Of a stretch of 39,649 nucleotides of DNA, positions 33,723 through 39,649 are shown in pieces. A model generated the notes under the pieces. It worked only from the letters and a program-made list of their open reading frames with translations. It was not told the DNA's origin and made no database searches. Numbering within the stretch: position 1 is the first letter of the stretch; each line of letters starts with the position of its first letter. Position numbers and translations under genes: made by a program. The stretch covers positions 1 to 39,649 of the forward strand of contig NZ_JACJRC010000039.1 of the NCBI RefSeq assembly GCF_014697025.1, written 5' to 3'. Origin of the DNA: Alkalinema sp. FACHB-956. Lineage in GTDB: Bacteria; Cyanobacteriota; Cyanobacteriia; Leptolyngbyales; Leptolyngbyaceae.

Positions 33723-33808
33723 GGGATTTCTCCTAGGTGTGGGGATGGGAGGAAATCCCAAAAATTAAAGCCACCCTTTGCGCAGGACAAGTAGGGTGGC
33801 CCGATCGA

Positions 33809-33970
33809 ATGTTACAATCCGTGTCAGACCGCCTAGCTGCCGTTACAGCTGGGGGGTTTAGCTACCCTTTGTTGTTCGCAGCAACGCTGGGTAGCGCTTT
33901 AATTTTTGGGGTACAGCCAACTCAATCGGTGAAGGACACGGTTGCAACTGGCTATGAAAAACCAGCCTAG
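33809..33970 (+). CDS. Possible 53-residue single-span membrane protein
   Basis: ATG at 33809, AGGGTGG about 9-14 nt upstream. The peptide (MLQSVSDRLAAVTAGG..., then a span FSYPLLFAATLGSALIFGV, then a short polar tail) is compatible with a small membrane protein. It may also be chance; the frame is open upstream to 33737. No family recognised. Confidence 0.4.
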   Translation: MLQSVSDRLAAVTAGGFSYPLLFAATLGSALIFGVQPTQSVKDTVATGYEKPA

Positions 33971-34059
33971 GGGTAAAGTGGGGCGCTGTCAACTGTATTT
34001 TAATTCTTTGCAATTCTGTGATGTTTTGTAATATTTAGGGGTGGATCTTGCTAAATCCG

Positions 34060-34211
34060 GATCCCCCTAAATCCCCCTTAAAAAGGGGGACTTTGAGAGT
34101 AGGAGAAAATTTAAGCTAATAAGAGAATTTTTGAGAAAGTGTGATGAAAGGGTAGGAATGTGGATTATTTTGGCTCGATTCCCCCTTTTTTAAGGGGGGC
34201 TAGGGGGGATC
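34060..34211. mobile_element. MITE-like element, copy 1 (152 bp)
   Basis: Begins GATCCCCCTAAATCCCCC and ends CTAGGGGGGATC. The first ~33 bp are an imperfect inverted copy of the last ~33 bp, and each end contains its own inner hairpin (TCCCCCTT/AAGGGGGA type). The interior (~85 bp) is AT-rich with no ORF. Ends of this kind are widespread in cyanobacterial genomes. It lies between the small membrane ORF and the ROCO gene 3' end. Confidence 0.85.
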
Positions 34212-34260
34212 GAATATTTAGGGGAACTAGGAGCGATCGGGCGATCACGATGTTAGAGAT

Positions 34261-37200
34261 CTAGCGACCGACTAGAGCCGGAAGATCGAGGTTGAGTTTT
34301 TGGCCGAGGTCGATCGCGGTGTTGGTGAAGTCGGTGACGTTGGCGACGGTGCCTGCGATCATCGTGGCGGCAGTGAAGAGGGCAATGAGGCGTTTTTTGA
34401 TGCGGGTGTTGTTGCGTTGTTCTGGGGGTTTGCTGAGTTCCGTTTCGAGATCTTCTAGGTCAATCTCAATTTCTTCTTTTGTTTCGCTGGGAAAGGTTGC
34501 AGCCGTTTGGCGCAAGCTGGCGATGAGTTGTAAAAGTTCTGCGGTATTAGTGCCAATATATTGGTTTGCGTTCTGTTGTGCGTTATCTCTGACCTCATTC
34601 GCAAAGTTTGCAATATTGGCATTCCGCAAATCATTGGAGTATTTAGATTCTTGATTCATAGCAACGGCCTCTGCTTTATTATGAATGGGTCTACTAACCG
34701 CTAGTTTAGCGATTTCTCGCATATCCTCATATTCTCTTCGATAATCTTCATCCCCTCTTTCTTGTATCCTTCGCCGTTGGCGTTGTTCCATGGATTCGTA
34801 ACCGTCGAGAAGTTGCCGTAAATTGAGGCGGAGTTTGAGTTTGCCGATCGTTTTAATTTGTTCGCCCATGTCTTCCAGTCCGAGCAACTCTTGGTAGTCA
34901 AGGGGGTCGGCGTCGGGGTGGCCTGGGACGGGGATGTATTCACCAATTTCCAGGTTGGCGAAGGATTTGTGGATGCGTTGGAAGGTGTCGCGGATGAGGG
35001 TGAGGAAAGCGCGGCGGGTTTGCTCGCGGCCACTGATGCTGATGAAGATTTTGCTGTCGGCGGGGTCGGATTTGATGCGGGCGATGTTGCAGGGGTCGCC
35101 GTTTTCGCAATATTGCAGCAGGACTCCGGTGCGCCAGTAGGTTTGGTTGTGGATTTTTTCGTGGGAGAGGACGATGAAGCGGGAAATGATGCTGTCGGGC
35201 AGGATGGGGTAGTGGTATTGGAAATCGAGGGTGTCGTCTGGGAGATCGGTGTTTTGGGGTTGTTCTTTGGGCAGGATGGCGGGGATGAGGTGGTGGGGAG
35301 AGTCGGGCAGGGGGAAGCAGAGTTGGAATTCCTGCATCAGTTCGATCAGGCAGTGGTGGCGGTTGGGGGGATAGCGGTGGCGATCGAGGATGCGAGTGAG
35401 ATCGGCGCGGGTGAGGATGCCTTTGGTTTCGGTTTTGAGACGATCGTCGCTGAGGAGGGCGTAGATGCCGCTGGTGACCCAGTGGGGGTTGAGGATGCTG
35501 GTGGTTTGCAGGATGGGATGATCGCGGAAGTTGAGGACGATGCCGAGGTTGTGGAGTAGGCGGATGAGTTGGTCTTGGTCAATTTCTTCGGTGATGTCGT
35601 TTTGGGCGCAGAGGGTGATGTAGCGTTCGAGGCTGATGAAGTCTTGGTCGAGGGTTTCGAGGGTTTGTTTGAGGTTGAACCAACTGAGGGGCAGGAGGTC
35701 ATAGACTTCGCGCAGTTCGGCAATTTCGTGGTGAATTGCCTGGGAGAGTTCTAGGATGCCTTGGCCGGTGGCGCAGGAGGTTTCGAGGATGGCTTTGATG
35801 TTGGGGTATTTTTCGCGCAGGGCTTTGCGGTTGATGTCGAGGGGTTGTTCGTCGCATTTGTTGCCGACGATGATGACGGGGGCGCTGTCACCAAAGGTTT
35901 CGATCAGTTGCAGCCAGTAGTCGAGGCGGTTTTCTTCTTCGCTGGTGCGGCAGTTGGCGATCAGGAGATAGAGGCTGCGTTTGGTGAGGAAGAATTGGTG
36001 GGTGGCGTGGTAGATTTCCTGGCCGCCAAAGTCCCAGACATTAAGACGAATGGGTTTTGTATTAACTTCGATGTTCCATCGAGTAATTGCTAAACCATCG
36101 GTTTGGGATTCGTTGGGATTGTATTGATCATGCATTAAGCGATTGAGCAGAGAAGTTTTGCCAACGCTCCCTTGACCAACCAGCAGGACTTTGGCTTCGT
36201 TCAGGGGGCGGTATTCCCCGCTGCGCAGTTGCTTCAGGTAATTAAAAATATCTTCCACCGATCCTGGATCTTCGTTCAGATCAGCAGGGCCGAGGATCTC
36301 GGGAGAAATGGGCAGGCGATTGCGCCGTAAATCGAGGGTTTTGAGTTGTGGTAAATTTTGTAGACAATCAGGAATCGCTTCAATTTTGTTATCTCTCAAA
36401 GATAAACTTTCCAACTGGATTAGTTGGCCAATGACTTCTGGAATCGCCCTAATTTGGTTATAAGAAAGGACAAGGTCTGTCAGATTCGACAGTTGACCGA
36501 TCACCTCCGGTATCACCCCAATTTGGTTATTCAAGAGGTAAAGCTGCGTCAGATTCGTCAGTTGGCCGATCACCTCCGGTATCACCGCAATCTGGTTGTT
36601 AGAGAGGGAAAGCCACGTCAGATTCGTCAGTTGGCCAATTGCCTCCGGTATCACCGCAATCTGGTTGATAGAGAGGGAAAGCTGCGTCAGATTCGTCAGT
36701 TGGCCGATCACCTCCGGTATCACCGCAATTTGGTTGGTAGAGAGGTAAAGGTGCGTCAGATTCGTCAGTTGGCCAATCACCTCTGGTATCACCGCAATTT
36801 GGTTGTTATAGAGGTAAAGGTGCGTCAGATTCGTCAGTTGGCCAATCGCCTCCGGTATCACCGCAATTTGGTTGTTATGGAGGGAAAGGTGCGTCAGATT
36901 TGTCAGTTGGCCGATCACCTCCGGTATCACCGCAATTTGGTTGTTAGCGAGGTAAAGCTGCGTCAGATTCGTCAGTTGGCCGATCACCTCCGGTATCACC
37001 GCAATTTGGTTGTTAGCGAGGTCAAGCTGCGTCAGATTCGTCAGTTGACCGATCACCTCCGGTATTACCCCAATTTGGTTGTTATAGAGGTAAAGCTCCG
37101 TCAGATTCGTCAGTTGGCCGATCACTTCCGGTATTACCCCAATTTGGTTGGTAGAGAGGTCAAGCTGCGTCAGATTCGTCAGTTGGCCGATCACCTCCGG

Positions 37201-37701
37201 TATTACCCCAATTTGGTTGTTAAAGAGGGAAAGCTGCGTCAGATTCGTCAGTTGGCCGATCACCTCCGGTATTACCCCAATTTGGTTGTTAAAGAGGGAA
37301 AGCTGCGTCAGATTCGTCAGTTGGCCGATCGGTTCTGGGATTTCGGTCAAACCTATACTGACTAATTCCAAGACTGTTAAATGTGACATTCGCAATACCA
37401 CTTCAGGAATCTCTCCAAAAGGATTGCCAGCCAGATTTAACGTTTGCAAATTTTCTAGTGCTGTCAGTTCCGCTGGCAAGGTCGTAATTTCATTAGTCAC
37501 TAGCGTCGGAAGAACGTGATTCCCTACCCGTTCCCATTTCTCCACTTTTCCCAATACCAACCGCTTCAACCCCGTCAGCCGCCCAATTTCCTTCGGCAGT
37601 TCCGTCAGCCCCATCCCCGACAGATCCAATTCTTCCCATTGTTCATCCGCAGCCCGGTCAATGAGACGGAGGAGTTCTTGGGGAGTGGTGGGGTTTGGCA
37701 T
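34261..37701 (-). CDS. LRR-Roc-COR (ROCO) family protein
   Basis: 1146 residues. Residues ~20-485 are leucine-rich repeats, at least 12 of them nearly identical 23-residue units (LTNLTxLxLxxNQIxVIPEVIGQ; see repeat entry). A Roc GTPase domain follows (~505-680): VGQGSVGKTSLL (P-loop near 510), NVWDFGGQEIYHATHQFF (switch II) and VGNKCDEQ. Then the COR dimerisation domain (~690-900), a helical segment rich in charged residues (~930-1090), and a C-terminal hydrophobic stretch near 1105-1121 (LIALFTAATMIAGTVANV) before a short tail. ROCO proteins are GTP-regulated dimers; bacterial ones have unknown inputs, presumably through the LRRs. The tail could be an effector or membrane anchor. Start ATG 37701, no clear ribosome site. 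Confidence 0.93.
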   Translation of the reverse strand: MPNPTTPQELLRLIDRAADEQWEELDLSGMGLTELPKEIGRLTGLKRLVLGKVEKWERVGNHVLPTLVTNEITTLPAELTALENLQTLNLAGNPFGEIPEVVLRMSHLTVLELVSIGLTEIPEPIGQLTNLTQLSLFNNQIGVIPEVIGQLTNLTQLSLFNNQIGVIPEVIGQLTNLTQLDLSTNQIGVIPEVIGQLTNLTELYLYNNQIGVIPEVIGQLTNLTQLDLANNQIAVIPEVIGQLTNLTQLYLANNQIAVIPEVIGQLTNLTHLSLHNNQIAVIPEAIGQLTNLTHLYLYNNQIAVIPEVIGQLTNLTHLYLSTNQIAVIPEVIGQLTNLTQLSLSINQIAVIPEAIGQLTNLTWLSLSNNQIAVIPEVIGQLTNLTQLYLLNNQIGVIPEVIGQLSNLTDLVLSYNQIRAIPEVIGQLIQLESLSLRDNKIEAIPDCLQNLPQLKTLDLRRNRLPISPEILGPADLNEDPGSVEDIFNYLKQLRSGEYRPLNEAKVLLVGQGSVGKTSLLNRLMHDQYNPNESQTDGLAITRWNIEVNTKPIRLNVWDFGGQEIYHATHQFFLTKRSLYLLIANCRTSEEENRLDYWLQLIETFGDSAPVIIVGNKCDEQPLDINRKALREKYPNIKAILETSCATGQGILELSQAIHHEIAELREVYDLLPLSWFNLKQTLETLDQDFISLERYITLCAQNDITEEIDQDQLIRLLHNLGIVLNFRDHPILQTTSILNPHWVTSGIYALLSDDRLKTETKGILTRADLTRILDRHRYPPNRHHCLIELMQEFQLCFPLPDSPHHLIPAILPKEQPQNTDLPDDTLDFQYHYPILPDSIISRFIVLSHEKIHNQTYWRTGVLLQYCENGDPCNIARIKSDPADSKIFISISGREQTRRAFLTLIRDTFQRIHKSFANLEIGEYIPVPGHPDADPLDYQELLGLEDMGEQIKTIGKLKLRLNLRQLLDGYESMEQRQRRRIQERGDEDYRREYEDMREIAKLAVSRPIHNKAEAVAMNQESKYSNDLRNANIANFANEVRDNAQQNANQYIGTNTAELLQLIASLRQTAATFPSETKEEIEIDLEDLETELSKPPEQRNNTRIKKRLIALFTAATMIAGTVANVTDFTNTAIDLGQKLNLDLPALVGR
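36481..37308. repeat. 69-bp tandem repeats, 12 units, within the ROCO gene
   Basis: Unit boundaries recur every 69 bp: 36481, 36550, 36619 and so on to 37240, with a further start at 37309. Each unit encodes one 23-residue LRR. The units at 37171-37239 and 37240-37308 are identical over all 69 bp; others differ mostly in the codons of the variable x positions of LxLxxN and in Ala/Gly before VIPE. Confidence 0.95.
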
Positions 37702-38002
37702 GGTGAGAGTGGGAGGGTAAGAGGGTGGGAGACAGCTAGTTTTATTTTGACAAAAATTTTTAGAATTGGGAACGTGAGCAACCTACAATCGTTCCATCCT
37801 TGTATGGCAAAACTACCAAACAAGCACCCAGGACATATCCATAGAAGTTGAGGAAAACAGCATCAACTACATCAAATCCTGGAGAAACGATCGCAGCCCT
37901 GAAAAACTGCTCGTATCAAAAGTATCAACTCTAACGATCGTAGTTAGAAGTCGAGATAGGAACGCTATAGTAAGTATTATGCTGCTTTACTGAGTCATCC
38001 TT
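37702..38002. other. Spacer between ROCO and antitoxin-like genes
   Basis: About 300 bp, divergent promoters expected. No ORF, long palindrome or repeat stands out. Confidence 0.45.
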
Positions 38003-38347
38003 ATGTCAGACAGCCTTCGTTACATCACAGACAACACAGGCAAACAAATTGGAGTTCTGCTCGATCTTGACGCATATCACCAACTCACCCATCCATTATT
38101 GAACGATCGTCAATGTCTCATTGGCCTCAGCCGCGAAGAACTCCTTGTCCTTGCCAACTGCAAAATTTCCCCAGCAGAGCAATCTCGCCTCGACGAACTA
38201 CTGGCCAAAAACACCGAAGCTCAATTATCAAGCACAGAAACCAGCGAACTCGATCGAATCCTCGCTGAAGCAGATCATCTAATGGTGCTCAAAGCCCGTG
38301 CCCTCTACACGCTCAAACGCCTTGATGAGCACACGATCGCTTCATGA
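38003..38347 (+). CDS. Phd-like antitoxin-type protein
   Basis: 114 residues. The N terminus (SLRYITDNTGKQIGVLLDLDAYHQL) has the pattern of Phd/YefM-type antitoxins common in cyanobacteria. The C-terminal part (LDELLAKNTEAQLSSTETSELDRILAEADHLMVLKARALYTLKRL) is a helical segment of a type often placed before a small nuclease gene. The stop codon overlaps the start of the HNH gene (ATGA, 38344-38347), so the two are translated together, as in toxin-antitoxin pairs. The family match is by pattern, not search. No ribosome site stands out. Confidence 0.65.
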   Translation: MSDSLRYITDNTGKQIGVLLDLDAYHQLTHPLLNDRQCLIGLSREELLVLANCKISPAEQSRLDELLAKNTEAQLSSTETSELDRILAEADHLMVLKARALYTLKRLDEHTIAS

Positions 38348-38577
38348 GTACCTACATCTCCGTAACCCTTCAACGCCGCATCCGGCAGCAATTCTGTAAT
38401 CGTTGTGCCTATTGCCAAAGTTACGAAGCACTTATGGCTGTAACCTTTGAAATTGAGCACATCATACCGCAATCCGCAGGCGGAGAAACAGTCTTGGAAA
38501 ATCTCTGTTTAGCCTGTCCACCCTGCAATCGTAGTAAAGCTAATCGGCAAACTGCTCTTGATAACGATCGTATTTAG
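38344..38577 (+). CDS. HNH endonuclease, short form
   Basis: 77 residues. Has the HNH core: FCNRCAYCQSYEAL (first Cys pair), FEIEHIIPQSAGG (catalytic EH), ENLCLACPPCNRSKA (second Cys pair and N). The many cyanobacterial relatives I know of run to ~120-140 residues with a C-terminal part that begins near P-L-F; here a stop follows the core after TALDNDRI, so this copy may be truncated. After the TAG (38575-38577) the same frame reads DSQPIPLF, which slightly recalls that continuation. It overlaps the upstream antitoxin-like gene by 4 bp. It may be a DNase toxin, a repair nuclease, or a decaying copy. Confidence 0.75.
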   Translation: MSTYISVTLQRRIRQQFCNRCAYCQSYEALMAVTFEIEHIIPQSAGGETVLENLCLACPPCNRSKANRQTALDNDRI

Positions 38578-38680
38578 AAAATGGGGGACTCTCAACCAAT
38601 CCCCCTATTCCAAGAATTCACAACTACATTAACAGTTATTCACCATCCTGTAGCTCAACCAATCACCACAGAATTCGCGA

Positions 38681-39160
38681 TTACTTCTTACCCTTATCCT
38701 TTTTACCCTTCTTCCCCTTCTCCGCAGGTTCGATCGTAGCATTGCCATTACGATGCGCCTTGCGATGCTGCACCTCCACCACCGTATGGACATTCCCACG
38801 GGGCTGAAAATCACCCTTCACCGTTATCTCCAACGGATCACAAGCCGCCACCAAATCATCCAAAATCTGATTCACCGACTCTTCATGGGAAATGTACTTA
38901 TCGCGATAGCCATTGACATACAGCTTAATCGCCTTCAGTTCCACCACCTTTTCATCGGGCACATAATTAACATGGATCGTCGCAAAATCCGGATAGCCCG
39001 AAAACGGACACTTACAGGTAAACTCCGGCAACGTAATGCTGATGTTATACTCCCGTCCTGGGCGCGGATTCGGAAACGTAATCAGCGTCCCTTCCTCAAT
39101 TTCCCGCTCACCATACTTCATCGTCGTAGCCTGGTTCGCTTCAGTCGTAGGTTCCACCAT
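38681..39160 (-). CDS. queF: NADPH-dependent 7-cyano-7-deazaguanine reductase QueF
   Basis: 159 residues. It reduces preQ0 to preQ1 in queuosine biosynthesis. Motifs of the unimodular QueF: EFTCKCPFSGYPDFATI with the catalytic Cys51 and Asp58, VVELKAIKLYVNGYRD (the QueF motif), and SHEESVNQIL (His/Glu substrate contacts). The last ~20 residues are a Lys/Gly tail. The ATG at 39158-39160 is favoured because AGGA stands 9 nt upstream; an earlier ATG directly abuts that site. Confidence 0.95.
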   Translation of the reverse strand: MVEPTTEANQATTMKYGEREIEEGTLITFPNPRPGREYNISITLPEFTCKCPFSGYPDFATIHVNYVPDEKVVELKAIKLYVNGYRDKYISHEESVNQILDDLVAACDPLEITVKGDFQPRGNVHTVVEVQHRKAHRNGNATIEPAEKGKKGKKDKGKK

Positions 39161-39373
39161 AACAATCATTCCTAGGGTTCAACAGGACTCCTGGGAGCCC
39201 CATCGCTGATAATACGCGAAAGCGATCGTCCTTGTGGCGTTTTCTCCACAGCGAATTTACTGGACTGACAGGTTTCCAGGGTGTGCGGGGGAAGTCCACA
39301 GGGTAGACTAGGCATGGATATCATCCACAGCTCTTGTCAGTTGTTGTTGTGTACGTTGTTGTGAGGAATCGCT

Positions 39374-39535
39374 ATGGAATGGACTGCTGAAGCCGAAGCC
39401 AAACTGAAAGAAATCCCCTTTTTCGTCCGCCCCGCCGCCCGCAAAAAAATCGAAAAACTGGCAGAAGAAATGGGCGCAACCCAAATCACCGCCGAAATTT
39501 ACGCCCAAGCCAAAGCCAAATTCGGCAGCAAGTAA
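39374..39535 (+). CDS. Stand-alone PCP_red domain protein (53 residues)
   Basis: ATG at 39374 with GAGGA (39362-39366) 7 nt upstream. The protein (MEWTAEAEAKLKEIPFFVRP, then AARKKIEKLAEEMGATQITAEIYAQAKAKF) matches the small domain found at the C terminus of the light-independent protochlorophyllide reductase subunit ChlB/BchB. Cyanobacteria often encode it as a separate short protein; the role of the free form is not known. Typical motif IPFFVRP...R..VE..A...G...IT.E....AK. It is followed within 35 bp by the second MITE-like element. Confidence 0.9.
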   Translation: MEWTAEAEAKLKEIPFFVRPAARKKIEKLAEEMGATQITAEIYAQAKAKFGSK

Positions 39536-39567
39536 TACCAAATCAACCTGTGATTGCAACCCATGAC

Positions 39568-39649
39568 GATCCCCCTAAATCCCCCTTAAAAAGGGGGACT
39601 TTGAAAGAATTTGACTAAATTCCCCCCTTTTTAAGGGGGGCTAGGGGGG
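39568..39649. mobile_element. MITE-like element, copy 2 (cut by window end)
   Basis: Starts like copy 1 (GATCCCCCTAAATCCCCC), then runs quickly into the mirrored end (AAGGGGGGCTAGGGGGG), so the interior is only ~20 bp versus ~85 bp in copy 1. The end lies at or just past base 39649. Confidence 0.85.

Noticed and set aside
34858-35559. Plus-strand ORF opposite the COR region of the ROCO gene
   Set aside because: The peptide is extremely rich in Val, Gly, Asp and Glu, as expected of antisense to a coding frame; the minus-strand Roc-COR motifs are unmistakable.
36424-37365. Long plus-strand ORF (313 codons) opposite the LRR array
   Set aside because: It is the antisense reading of the 69-bp LRR repeats; because 69 is a multiple of three, an open antisense frame stays open in every unit. 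The peptide is a repeat of RQIRQLADHLRYH with no gene-like start or family.
39235-39345. TCCACA-containing sites that suggested DnaA boxes and a replication origin
   Set aside because: None matches the nine-base consensus well, spacing is irregular, and no dnaA or dnaN lies nearby.

Overview
This window reads as chromosomal DNA of a cyanobacterium, probably a filamentous, Leptolyngbya-like one (the genus is a guess). Evidence: the HIP1 palindrome GCGATCGC and its GATCG core recur throughout; hybrid histidine kinases carry GAF, PAS and CBS modules of cyanobacterial type; a DUF1802 gene, a stand-alone protochlorophyllide-reductase-type (PCP_red) small protein and other families typical of cyanobacteria are present; and a C/G-rich terminal-inverted-repeat element of a kind widespread in cyanobacteria occurs twice. 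Gene density is ordinary and both strands are used. No tRNA, rRNA, transposase or CRISPR array was seen.

Layout. 1-4.5 kb: the 5' end of an unidentified gene, a DUF2993 protein, a CorA-type Mg transporter, a phasin-like coiled-coil protein, the SRP RNA (ffs), a YciI-like protein, and a long repeat-bearing spacer. 4.5-13.7 kb: a large membrane hybrid histidine kinase, an SNase-like protein, the rRNA methyltransferase RsmB, a TerB-like protein, a small single-span membrane protein, a 2-oxoglutarate/Fe(II) oxygenase and a DUF4352 protein. 13.8-18 kb: a possible 31-residue membrane peptide, a membrane protein plus DUF1802 pair, then DAHP synthase (first step of aromatic amino acid synthesis) preceded by a remarkable leader, then a four-CBS protein. 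18-26.2 kb, all minus strand: a zinc-ribbon/SPFH pair, a PepSY-type membrane protein, and a likely operon of trypsin-like protease-FHA, Ser/Thr kinase and PPC-like protein. 26.7-33.7 kb: a TIR-membrane protein, an M20 amidohydrolase overlapping a C39-like peptidase, and a CBS-GAF-PAS hybrid kinase. 34-39.6 kb: a MITE-like element, a giant LRR-Roc-COR (ROCO) protein with 69-bp tandem repeats, an antitoxin-like/HNH gene pair, QueF, a PCP_red small protein, and a second MITE-like copy cut by the window end.

The most striking find is the leader of the DAHP synthase gene (15.1-15.6 kb). It holds two consecutive short ORFs, of 18 and 21 codons, each with a dense run of Phe, Tyr and Trp codons. Each is followed by a U-tailed terminator hairpin, and that hairpin competes with an alternative antiterminator hairpin whose 5' arm lies exactly between the aromatic run and the stop codon. 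The geometry is the same in both: 4 nt from the last aromatic codon to the arm, and 1 nt from the arm to the stop. This looks like a tandem, translation-coupled transcription attenuator that senses aromatic aminoacyl-tRNA, in series on one gene. The DAHP synthase itself appears to lack any fused ACT or chorismate-mutase regulatory domain, which fits control at the RNA level.

A second theme is local short tandem duplication. At least a dozen loci carry units of 11-19 bp, each with its own sequence, often just 3' of stop codons. One lies in coding DNA at the N terminus of the oxygenase, and the ROCO gene shows a larger-scale version with 69-bp LRR units. A third theme is signalling modules that resemble conflict or immunity systems (TIR-membrane protein, protease-FHA with kinase, LRR-Roc-COR, HNH module). 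Their functions here are inferred from domains only.
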